Of a stretch of 10,686 nt of DNA, positions 1-5,226 are shown one piece after another. A program made the position numbers and the translations under genes. Numbering within the stretch: position 1 is the stretch's first letter; each line of letters opens with the position of its first letter. The DNA comes from an uncultured bacterium. GTDB taxonomy: Bacteria > Patescibacteriota > Patescibacteriia > Patescibacteriales > Patescibacteriaceae. The notes below the pieces were generated by a model that had not been told where the DNA came from, did not search any database, and saw nothing but the letters and a program-made list of their open reading frames with translations. Location of the stretch: contig CALMNI010000118.1 of assembly GCA_937868555.1 (NCBI GenBank), positions 1 to 10,686 on the forward strand, in the 5' to 3' direction.

Positions 1-215
1 TTCACCAAGTCATGGGCGGTTTTGAAGGACAGGCATCGGATATAAAAATTCGCTCCGAACACATCCTTCGTATTAAAGATAAATTAAATAAAATTTTAGC
101 TAAGCATACTGGACAGTCAGTCTCTGTTATTGAGCGTGATACTGACAGAGACCGCTTTTTAAACACCGAGGAGGCTAAAAAGTATGAGATTATTGATAAA
201 ATCATAACGAAATAA
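1..215 (+). CDS. clpP: ATP-dependent Clp protease proteolytic subunit ClpP, C-terminal fragment
   Basis: This is the last 70 codons of ClpP, the serine peptidase that forms the proteolytic chamber of the Clp complex in the cytoplasm. The 5' part lies outside the window. The reading frame is open from base 3 and its first codon is the His of the family's HQ(P)xGG segment, which corresponds to catalytic His122 of E. coli ClpP. The catalytic Asp is in ERDTDRD (second RD), aligned with E. coli Asp171. The intervening GGFEGQASDI, ILRIK and HTGQS segments and the final EEAKKYEIIDKII are also typical. The catalytic Ser is not visible because it lies upstream. The gene ends with TAA at 213-215, followed by the palindrome at 231-312. 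Confidence 0.96.
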   Translation, partial: HQVMGGFEGQASDIKIRSEHILRIKDKLNKILAKHTGQSVSVIERDTDRDRFLNTEEAKKYEIIDKIITK

Positions 216-230
216 TTTTAATGGATAAGC

Positions 231-312
231 TGTCATTTCGAACTCCGCGAAGCGGAGGAGAAATCTAAGTATTTAAAGATTTCTCGGCCAATAAATTGGC
301 CTCGAAATGACA
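231..312. repeat. Four-way (cloverleaf) palindromic repeat, REP/MITE-like
   Basis: This intergenic element pairs with itself almost completely. Its outer arms 231-241 (TGTCATTTCGA) and 302-312 are perfect 11-bp inverted repeats. Between them lie three perfect hairpins, one after another: 243-248/252-257 (loop GAA), 258-266/277-285 (9 bp, 10-nt loop) and 286-291/296-301 (6 bp, loop TAAA). Only base 242 is unpaired at the junction. The TGTCATTTCGA...GAGAAATCT outline resembles palindromes scattered through many bacterial genomes (my recollection, not a search). It may also stop or stabilise clpP mRNA, although no T-tract follows it. A degenerate relative lies at 6331-6369. Confidence 0.85.
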
Positions 313-324
313 TTAGAGGCTCCA

Positions 325-353
325 TTGACAATACCCATTTAATATTATAGAAT
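325..353 (+). promoter_or_regulatory. Sigma-70 type promoter of rplS
   Basis: A perfect -35 box TTGACA (325-330) is followed after 17 nt by TAGAAT (348-353), a 5/6 match to the -10 consensus. Transcription would start near 360, giving a leader of about 20 nt before the rplS ATG. The leader has no Shine-Dalgarno sequence. Confidence 0.75.
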
Positions 354-380
354 CCTGTTATTGTTAATTAATGTATTATT

Positions 381-764
381 ATGACCGCAGCGAAGAAAAC
401 CGTAAGAAAAGCAGCTCCTAAGGTTTCCAATAAAACTCTTGAGGAAATTAAGGCTGAATTAAAGCCTGGTATGACTATTCGTGTCTATCAAAAGATTAAA
501 GAGTTAAATCCTAAGGGCGAAGAAAAGGAACGCGTTCAGTACTTTGACGGCATGATCATTGCTCATAAGCATGGCAAGGAAGCCGGTGGAACAATAACTG
601 TTCGCAAGGTTACTGACGGGGTTGGCGTTGAAAAAATTTATCCTTTGAATTTGCCAACCATTACCAAAATCGAAATTCAGAAGATTGCTCATGTCCGTCG
701 CGCTAAACTGTATTATCTAAAGTCTGGTTACGGTAAGCGCATCAAGGAAACAAAGGTTGCGTAG
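381..764 (+). CDS. rplS: Large ribosomal subunit protein bL19
   Basis: L19 is a structural protein of the 50S subunit located near the interface with the 30S subunit. The 127-residue product has the family core throughout: PGMTIRVY (29-36), RVQYFDGMIIA (51-61), TVRKVTDGVGVEKIYPL (73-89) and VRRAKLYYL (105-113), ending in a basic tail. It is about a dozen residues longer than E. coli L19 (115 aa) because of a Lys/Ala-rich N-terminal extension (residues 1-15), which is probably disordered. The ATG at 381 is supported by the promoter at 325-353. No Shine-Dalgarno sequence precedes it. In many bacteria rplS follows trmD; here it stands between clpP and two tRNA genes and appears to be its own transcription unit. 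Confidence 0.97.
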   Translation: MTAAKKTVRKAAPKVSNKTLEEIKAELKPGMTIRVYQKIKELNPKGEEKERVQYFDGMIIAHKHGKEAGGTITVRKVTDGVGVEKIYPLNLPTITKIEIQKIAHVRRAKLYYLKSGYGKRIKETKVA

Positions 765-785
765 AAGTTTAAAGTAATAAGTTAA

Positions 786-864
786 AAGTAGAAAGTTATA
801 AAGTGAAAGCTAAAGAAAGCCCTTGGCATGACTTGAAACTTTCAACTTTGTAACTTTTTACTTG
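786..864. repeat. AT-rich imperfect inverted repeat (copy 1)
   Basis: Arms 786-815 and 832-864 are imperfect reverse complements, both made of AAAGTT/GAAAG-like units, with a loop of about 16 nt. The element fills the space between rplS and tRNA-Leu. It could form a long weak stem in RNA and act as an rplS 3' end, but it has no following T-tract. It shares design with the elements at 967-1047 and 7140-7209. Confidence 0.7.
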
Positions 865-867
865 TTT

Positions 868-951
<84 letters not shown>

Positions 952-966
952 CAGGATTAATTTAAA

Positions 967-1047
967 AATTTTCAATGTTCAATTTTCAAACAATTATTTT
1001 TAAATAGAACAATTGATCATTGTTTTCGAAATTGAAAATTGAAAATT
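967..1047. repeat. AT-rich imperfect inverted repeat (copy 2)
   Basis: Arms 967-995 and 1018-1047 are nearly perfect reverse complements built from repeated AATTTTCAA units and ending in CAAT at the loop. The loop is about 22 nt. The element lies exactly between the two tRNA genes, so it could separate their processing or simply be a tolerated insertion. It has the same architecture as copies at 786-864 and 7140-7209. Confidence 0.8.
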
Positions 1048-1062
1048 ATAGCATTTTACTTA

Positions 1063-1136
1063 GGGCGCATAGCTCAGCTGGTTAGAGCACTTCGTTTACA
1101 CCGAAGGGGTCCAGGGTTCGAATCCTTGTGCGCCCA
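1063..1136 (+). tRNA. tRNA-Val, anticodon UAC
   Basis: A standard 74-nt cloverleaf. The acceptor stem GGGCGCA (1063-1069) pairs with TGCGCCC (1129-1135) and A1136 is the discriminator. The D-arm contains AGCTCAGCTGGTTAGAGC. The anticodon stem CTTCG/CGAAG (1090-1094/1102-1106) encloses loop TTTACAC with anticodon TAC at 1097-1099, which reads GUA and, by wobble, other Val codons. The T-arm is CAGGG-TTCGAAT-CCTTG (1112-1128). The 3' CCA is not encoded: the bases after the discriminator are CCCA. Confidence 0.97.
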
Positions 1137-1167
1137 CCCAAACTTTATATAAGATCTCCAATATACT

Positions 1168-1914
1168 ATGGCCTCTTTAGAAGCAACATTGGCAGCGCTT
1201 AAGGACGGCAGTCGGTATTTAAATTGGGGTCGCGAAGTGATCAAGCGTTGGGCGCTTGATTTTTGTTTACATACAAATTCTATACGAGTACTAGATGTTG
1301 GTTGCGGACAAGGCAGTGATTTATTAAATATTCATGAAGCATTGAAAGAAAAAAATATTTCTTCAGAATTATACGGCATCGAAGTATATGAAGAGTATAA
1401 AAATCATGCTGAATCTTTAGGCATTGCCGTTGCTTCAATTAATTTAGAAATCGAAGCATTTCCTTATGCAGATGAATATTTTGATGTAGTTGTCGTCAAT
1501 CAAGTAATGGAACATGTAAAGGAATTTTTTTGGATTGCCAGCGAGATGAATAGAGTATTAAAGCCTGGAGGTTTATTAATAGTGGGGGTGCCAAATTTAG
1601 CATCATGGCACAATCGTTTATTATTGCTCCTGGGCCGTCAGCCTACCTCTATTCGTCTCTTAGGACCCCATGTTCGCGGTTATACGAAACAAAGCTTAGT
1701 ACAGGCGATGACTGAATACGGTGGCTTTTCATTCCAAGCTTCCGCAGGAACAAACTTCTACCCTTTTCCAACAACGATAGCAAAAATTCTCGCCAAACTC
1801 TTTCCTAACGGCGCGGTATCATTGTTTTTGGCTTTTAAAAAAGTGAGGCCTTCTAGTTTTGGCAAATTCTTAGAAAATCATTTGGAAACAAACTTCAAAG
1901 CCCCCAAAAATTAA
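1168..1914 (+). CDS. Class I SAM-dependent methyltransferase (Methyltransf_11 type)
   Basis: The 248-residue protein is a predicted cytoplasmic Rossmann-fold methyltransferase using S-adenosylmethionine. Motif I is LDVGCGQG (42-49). An acidic strand end follows at GIEV (70-73), then the FDVVVVNQVMEHV segment (105-117) and VLKPGGLLIVGVPN (about 130-143). These are the order and spacing of the UbiE/Methyltransf_11 group. The C-terminal part (about 150-248) is variable and probably determines the acceptor, which cannot be read from the sequence. Similar enzymes often modify surface sugars, lipids or small molecules. The ATG lies 31 nt after tRNA-Val, so the gene may be read from the tRNA transcript. 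An intrinsic terminator follows at 1937-1958. No Shine-Dalgarno sequence is present. Confidence 0.88.
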   Translation: MASLEATLAALKDGSRYLNWGREVIKRWALDFCLHTNSIRVLDVGCGQGSDLLNIHEALKEKNISSELYGIEVYEEYKNHAESLGIAVASINLEIEAFPYADEYFDVVVVNQVMEHVKEFFWIASEMNRVLKPGGLLIVGVPNLASWHNRLLLLLGRQPTSIRLLGPHVRGYTKQSLVQAMTEYGGFSFQASAGTNFYPFPTTIAKILAKLFPNGAVSLFLAFKKVRPSSFGKFLENHLETNFKAPKN

Positions 1915-1936
1915 GTGATCGATATTGGCAAGTATT

Positions 1937-1958
1937 AATAGGCATAGGCCTATTTTTT
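1937..1958 (+). terminator. Intrinsic terminator after the methyltransferase gene
   Basis: AATAGGC (1937-1943) and GCCTATT (1948-1954) form a perfect 7-bp stem with an ATAG loop. It runs directly into six consecutive Ts (1953-1958). It lies 23 nt beyond the methyltransferase stop codon and just before the promoter of the next gene. Confidence 0.8.
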
Positions 1959-1971
1959 GTTTACACAGGTC

Positions 1972-2000
1972 TTGACACCTAGCTGCAAGTGTGGTAGATT
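1972..2000 (+). promoter_or_regulatory. Sigma-70 promoter with extended -10 for the 135-aa membrane protein
   Basis: A perfect TTGACA (1972-1977), a 17-nt spacer and TAGATT (1995-2000, 4/6) preceded by TGG (1992-1994), which makes an extended -10. The predicted start near 2007 lies downstream of the GTG at 1991. This argues against that codon as the translation start and for ATG 2060, after a leader of about 50 A-rich nucleotides. Confidence 0.75.
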
Positions 2001-2059
2001 GCTATATTGCACAAAGCTTAAAAAAATATTTCCAAAAAAATCAAAAAGATAAAAAACAA

Positions 2060-2467
2060 ATGAAAAATCCATTCAGTCCATTTGGAACTGTAGTATTCTT
2101 TGTATTATTAGGGGCAGCTGTAATTGCTTCGGGAATTAGTACTCTTTACATGGCAGAAGTAAGACCATGGTTAGTTGGTGGTGGGATAGCAATAATTGTT
2201 CTTGCAATTGCATATCCATTTATGAACAGACAGCCATCTTCATCTCATGGAGCTATTGAAGAAAAATTATTAGCAGCTCTAACTAATACAAGATTTGATT
2301 TCAAAAATGCAACTCTTGGTAAAGATGAAGAAATCAATGCACGCATAGTAATGTCTGTGCAGCAAGAAAAACCAGGGGTAAAAGGTGAGTACGAAGATAT
2401 TTCAAGTACTACTCTGCGAATCAATGCGGTTGCAACAATTGAAACACCTGCAAAACCTGCAACTTAA
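2060..2467 (+). CDS. Two-helix membrane protein of unknown function
   Basis: I do not recognise this 135-residue protein. Residues 9-31 and 37-55 are two hydrophobic helices separated by a short loop containing EVRPW. They form an N-terminal membrane hairpin and are followed by a hydrophilic tail of about 80 residues (56-135) with mixed charge and a Pro/Ala/Thr-rich end. With so short a loop, both termini should be on the same side of the membrane; the Arg after helix 2 (R57) hints at the cytoplasm. The frame is open back to a GTG at 1991, but that lies inside the predicted promoter, so ATG 2060 is preferred. The gene has its own promoter, is preceded by a terminator and followed by a hairpin, so it looks monocistronic. 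Arg codons include AGA more often than in neighbouring genes, a weak hint of different origin. Confidence 0.72.
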   Translation: MKNPFSPFGTVVFFVLLGAAVIASGISTLYMAEVRPWLVGGGIAIIVLAIAYPFMNRQPSSSHGAIEEKLLAALTNTRFDFKNATLGKDEEINARIVMSVQQEKPGVKGEYEDISSTTLRINAVATIETPAKPAT

Positions 2468-2490
2468 TAAAAATTCATTTGAATTGCCTA

Positions 2491-2518
2491 GTGAGCCTCA
2501 ATTAATTTTGAGGCTTAC
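2491..2518 (+). terminator. Stem-loop after the membrane protein gene
   Basis: Bases 2491-2501 and 2508-2518 pair over 11 bp, with one G-T wobble, around loop TTAATT. It begins 23 nt after the stop codon. No T-tract follows, so this may be an mRNA 3'-stabilising hairpin rather than a true intrinsic terminator. Confidence 0.5.
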
Positions 2519-2533
2519 AGCAATACACACGCC

Positions 2534-2562
2534 TTGAATATGGCATTTTTCTATGGTATATA
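2534..2562 (+). promoter_or_regulatory. Extended -10 promoter of the 79-aa gene
   Basis: TTGAAT (2534-2539), a 17-nt spacer and TATATA (2557-2562) preceded by TGG (2554-2556). Transcription would begin near 2569, about 32 nt before the TTG start codon at 2601. The layout matches the promoter of the previous gene. Confidence 0.65.
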
Positions 2563-2600
2563 TAGAAAATAAAATATTTAAAAAATAAACCCTAACGAAA

Positions 2601-2840
2601 TTGAAAAATTTAAATCAAGATTTAAACAGAAACACCGACGAAGATATAAAAAGAACCGAAACTGAACAAGTTGGAAAAAATAATAATGAAAACGCGCAGG
2701 TAAATAGCGCGATAGGAAATAGCAAAACGCGCTTGGGTGAAAAAATTATTGGACACGAATGTCCTATGAGTAGAGAAAGACATTCAGAAAGGTTCGGAAA
2801 CAAAATGATACACAAGGGTGGCCATGACCACAAAGGATAA
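2601..2840 (+). CDS. Small, highly hydrophilic protein of unknown function (TTG start)
   Basis: I do not recognise this 79-residue protein. It is dominated by Asn, Lys, Glu, Asp and Arg, has no hydrophobic segment and is probably largely disordered in its first 45 residues. The C-terminal third carries one Cys and six His (H52, C54, H61, H71, H75, H77), including GHECPM and HKGGHDHKG, so metal binding is conceivable but unproven. The start is TTG at 2601; no upstream ATG is available in frame and no Shine-Dalgarno sequence is visible. A complete transcription unit frames the ORF: an extended -10 promoter at 2534-2562 and a strong terminator at 2863-2895. This raises confidence that it is a real gene. 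The alternative is a non-coding RNA with an incidental ORF. Confidence 0.6.
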   Translation: MKNLNQDLNRNTDEDIKRTETEQVGKNNNENAQVNSAIGNSKTRLGEKIIGHECPMSRERHSERFGNKMIHKGGHDHKG

Positions 2841-2862
2841 AAAAGTAGTAAAAAAATTAAGA

Positions 2863-2895
2863 AGGAAGCGACATTTGTTGCTTCCTGATTTTTTT
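2863..2895 (+). terminator. Strong intrinsic terminator after the 79-aa gene
   Basis: Bases 2863-2872 and 2877-2886 form a 10-bp stem (one G-T pair) with an ATTT loop. The stem is followed after GA by seven Ts (2889-2895). It lies 22 nt past the stop codon at 2840 and immediately before the next operon's promoter. It therefore also argues against starting the phosphatase ORF at 2818. Confidence 0.88.
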
Positions 2896-2902
2896 ACAAA
2901 AT

Positions 2903-2931
2903 TTGCCTCTTTGCTTATTTCAGCTTATTAT
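2903..2931 (+). promoter_or_regulatory. Promoter of the phosphatase-tsaE operon, likely leaderless
   Basis: TTGCCT (2903-2908, 4/6), a 17-nt spacer and TATTAT (2926-2931, 5/6). The expected transcription start, about 7 nt after the -10 box, falls on the ATG at 2938. Confidence 0.55.
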
Positions 2932-2937
2932 TTTATT

Positions 2938-3393
2938 ATGCATATTCACTTCGTTTGCTCAGGAAATACCAATCGCAGCCGCATGGCCGAGGCGTATCTT
3001 AAGTCAAAGAAATTACCGGGTATTTCGGCGTCGTCAAGCGGTATTAATGCAGATAAAGATCGTAATGGCTCTTTATCAAAATATGCCGAATATATTCTTG
3101 CAGAGGAAGGAATTGGGCAATTTGCTTCCCGGCATTGGGTACAGACTACAAAGGCAATTGTCGCCAAAGCTGACGTTGTCGTATTTATGAAAAAAATACA
3201 CTGCAACTACGTTTTAAAAAAGCTTGGGTATACGCCGCCTCGTTACGAGGTATGGAATATCGAAGATGTAGCGAGCGATTTTTGGCATTGGCTTATTCCC
3301 TTGCGTAAGAAGAAAATAATAAAAGACACCAAGATTTTTTATGAAATTACCGATCATGTCGATGCGCTTTTAAAAAAACTGAAAAAAGTATGA
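2938..3393 (+). CDS. Low-molecular-weight protein tyrosine phosphatase family protein
   Basis: The 151-residue cytoplasmic protein belongs to the LMW-PTP/arsenate reductase-like fold, which hydrolyses phosphotyrosine or other small phosphoesters through a cysteinyl-phosphate. The P-loop CX5RS is at the N-terminus, as is usual: C7-SGNTN-R13-S14, followed by RMAEAYL. The SSSGI segment (32-36) also fits the family. The usual acidic DP motif near the C-terminus is not conserved; D110 or D114 in NIEDVASD could supply the general acid. The frame is open to 2818, but that start would overlap the previous gene and its terminator, so ATG 2938, which puts the P-loop at residue 7 as in the family, is chosen. 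Its last four bases (ATGA) overlap the tsaE start, implying translational coupling. The natural substrate is unknown. Confidence 0.82.
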   Translation: MHIHFVCSGNTNRSRMAEAYLKSKKLPGISASSSGINADKDRNGSLSKYAEYILAEEGIGQFASRHWVQTTKAIVAKADVVVFMKKIHCNYVLKKLGYTPPRYEVWNIEDVASDFWHWLIPLRKKKIIKDTKIFYEITDHVDALLKKLKKV

Positions 3394-3809
3394 AATTCCA
3401 AACCGGCTCGGAAAAAGAAACAAGAGATATCGCCGCGCGGATCGCTAAGACGCTTAAAGGAGGAGAGACTCTTGGCTTAATAGGCGACTTAGGCGCCGGC
3501 AAAACCGCCTTTGTAAAAGGAGTGGCCAAAGCCCTGGGCATTACGAAAACAATCGTCAGCCCGACTTTTGTTGTAATGAAAGTATATCCAATTCGCGCGG
3601 GTACAATAAAAAAATTTGTTCACGTCGACGCTTATCGTTTAAATAATGCAGAATCTTTAATCGCAATTGGTTTACATGATTATATTGCTGCTAGCGATAC
3701 TGTTGTTGTTATTGAATGGGCGGATCAGGTAAAAGAAATTTTACCCAAAAAAAGTAAGTTGATTTATTTCAAGCACCTTGGCGAGAATCAACGCCGTATT
3801 AAGGCCTAA
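3390..3809 (+). CDS. tsaE: tRNA threonylcarbamoyladenosine biosynthesis ATPase TsaE
   Basis: TsaE is the P-loop ATPase that works with TsaB and TsaD in making N6-threonylcarbamoyladenosine at position 37 of ANN-decoding tRNAs. The 139-residue protein is slightly shorter than E. coli TsaE (153 aa). It has Walker A GDLGAGKT (32-39), VSPTF (56-60), the HVDAYRL segment (78-84) and the VVVIEWAD Walker B-like strand (105-112), all in family order. The ATG at 3390 overlaps the phosphatase stop codon (ATGA). The next gene starts 13 nt after the tsaE stop, so the three genes are probably one operon. TsaB and TsaD are not in this window. Confidence 0.95.
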   Translation: MKFQTGSEKETRDIAARIAKTLKGGETLGLIGDLGAGKTAFVKGVAKALGITKTIVSPTFVVMKVYPIRAGTIKKFVHVDAYRLNNAESLIAIGLHDYIAASDTVVVIEWADQVKEILPKKSKLIYFKHLGENQRRIKA

Positions 3810-3822
3810 TTATTCTATACGT

Positions 3823-4773
3823 ATGAAAGAAGTATACAACCCGGGATATGATTCAGTTTTGGGCTTTGAAAAAGCAGCTCAATGGGCACGCGAGGGTTTA
3901 AGAAAATATTCTATTCTTGAAGATGACAAAGATTTTATAAATCTGTACGGTGATGTGTCAATAAAAAAAGACATGGCGTTTGTTGAAAGGCGCGAACAGC
4001 GCTTTAGAAAAGAAGCAACGCCCGGTCTTGAGGCAAAATACAAGGCAGCCCATATATTAGAATATATAATTTTTGAACAAAGTGAATTAAGCGAATGGTT
4101 TGGATCACAAGCGCATACAATAAAAACATCGCGGCTAGATGATATCGCAAACGGAGTAGATATGGTCATTGAGTTTCAAGATCCCGAGGACTATAAGGAT
4201 CGGTCTTTTGACCGACTAGGATTAGCGGTTGATATATCTTTTGGCGTTGATTTAAGTGGGAAATTCCATCGCATTAAAGAAGAAATTGACAACGGCACTT
4301 TAAGCGAGGTTAAGTATTTTAAATCAGAGAGATCCCCTGCTCAAAAATTAGAACATTTACCTCGTATAGTAATTGGATGTTCGGGGGCTACCATTGATGA
4401 GTTGGTAAAATTATGGACTACGGGCGATAAAGTTCGACTTGGCAATCATCCGCTCCAAGTGCAGCTCTTACATGAAATACAAATACAGCTAGAGGTTTTT
4501 GAAGACTATGCGCTCTATGTTGCCAAGAATGAGGAGATGGCCAACATTTATAAGGGGTTAAGGGGAATAGTGGACCCGCTCTTAGCTGAAAAAAGAAAGG
4601 CATTGGGTCCTAATGCAAGGAATTTATATGATAGCGGGTTTGAACGTATCCAAGATGGTTTGATTCCTATGCAGACTCAAGCTAATGTTGCTAAGCCTCA
4701 TATCTCACCAGAAGAACGAAGCCGGCAGATTCGAGAAAAGTTTAAATATTTACAGAAAAAAGACGCAGCTTAG
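3823..4773 (+). CDS. Conserved-looking hypothetical protein, possible nuclease-like fold
   Basis: I cannot name this 316-residue soluble protein. Residues 1-70 are charged and probably helical. Residues 71-145 hold an alternating pattern: a helix with E80, KTSRLDDIANGVDMVIEF (101-118, acidic residues D106, D107, D113, E117) and a strand LGLAVDISFGVD (132-143). This resembles the E...D...(D/E) order of PD-(D/E)XK nucleases, but the Lys of the motif is absent, so this is a structural guess only. Residues 179-190 (LPRIVIGCSGAT) form another buried strand, followed by a long helix with HPLQVQLLHEIQIQLEVF (209-226). The C-terminus (295-316) is basic and helical. The frame extends to TTG 3778 inside tsaE, but ATG 3823 is the simpler start. 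It is the last gene of the operon and overlaps the lspA stop codon by 3 bp on the opposite strand. Confidence 0.8.
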   Translation: MKEVYNPGYDSVLGFEKAAQWAREGLRKYSILEDDKDFINLYGDVSIKKDMAFVERREQRFRKEATPGLEAKYKAAHILEYIIFEQSELSEWFGSQAHTIKTSRLDDIANGVDMVIEFQDPEDYKDRSFDRLGLAVDISFGVDLSGKFHRIKEEIDNGTLSEVKYFKSERSPAQKLEHLPRIVIGCSGATIDELVKLWTTGDKVRLGNHPLQVQLLHEIQIQLEVFEDYALYVAKNEEMANIYKGLRGIVDPLLAEKRKALGPNARNLYDSGFERIQDGLIPMQTQANVAKPHISPEERSRQIREKFKYLQKKDAA

Positions 4774-5225
4774 TTTTTTGTATTTAAAGTTTTCCAGCTA
4801 ATAAGAATCACTCCTATACAAATTAAAGCATCAGCTAGATTAAAGACCGTAAAGAAGGGAACGGAAATATAGTCGATAACATAGCCATAGACAAAACGGT
4901 CAAAGAGGTTGCTTGATGCTCCGGCAACTATAAGGAATAGCATGGACGCTTCAATGAAGTGTTTTTTTTGTAATGAATAAAAAAGAAATCCGATAAGAAG
5001 TATAAAAATTGGCAGAATTAAATACAATGGATTTAAAAAAGTGGTGATTGAAAAACTAATATCGTAGTTTTTGGAAAAAACTAGTGCAAGATATTTAAAA
5101 ATGAATACCGGTTTATCATTCCAATAGTGCAGTGATAGATTTTTAAAAAGGCGATCTAAGGTAAGAACAAACACGGTCCCAATAAGGACCGTGTTTGGTA
5201 AAGCATAAAAATGCTTTTTAAACAT
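4770..5225 (-). CDS. lspA: Lipoprotein signal peptidase (signal peptidase II)
   Basis: LspA is an inner-membrane aspartyl protease that removes the signal peptide from prolipoproteins after lipidation at the conserved Cys. The 151-residue protein has four hydrophobic helices. Its catalytic aspartates are D118 (YGYVIDYI) and D132 (FNLAD), the equivalents of the two essential Asp residues in the family, and the NLFDR box is at 106-110. The NYDISFS segment (53-59) corresponds to the canonical NxGxAFS box with its Gly replaced. The N-terminal TLDRLFKN (22-29) corresponds to the usual DQxTK. The frame is open to 5348, but starting at ATG 5225 leaves one base after the dksA stop and gives the normal length. 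It ends tail to tail with the + strand gene at 4773. Confidence 0.93.
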   Translation of the reverse strand: MFKKHFYALPNTVLIGTVFVLTLDRLFKNLSLHYWNDKPVFIFKYLALVFSKNYDISFSITTFLNPLYLILPIFILLIGFLFYSLQKKHFIEASMLFLIVAGASSNLFDRFVYGYVIDYISVPFFTVFNLADALICIGVILISWKTLNTKN

Positions 5226-5226
5226 A

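Noticed and set aside
1162..1167. TATACT just before the methyltransferase ATG as a -10 box
   Set aside because: Transcription would start inside the coding sequence; no suitable -35 box supports it.
1168..1914. Specific assignment of the methyltransferase as MetW or UbiE
   Set aside because: The SAM-binding core is generic and the C-terminal half does not identify the substrate; no methionine or quinone genes are nearby.
1991..2059. Extended N-terminus of the membrane protein from a GTG at 1991
   Set aside because: The codon is inside the predicted -10 promoter region and upstream of the expected transcription start; ATG 2060 directly precedes the first hydrophobic helix.
2818..2937. Longer phosphatase ORF starting at 2818
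   Set aside because: It would overlap the 79-aa gene and read through a strong intrinsic terminator; the P-loop belongs near the N-terminus, which ATG 2938 provides.
3778..3822. TTG start for the 316-aa protein within tsaE
   Set aside because: It adds 15 unremarkable residues read out of frame from the end of tsaE; ATG 3823 leaves a normal 13-nt spacing.
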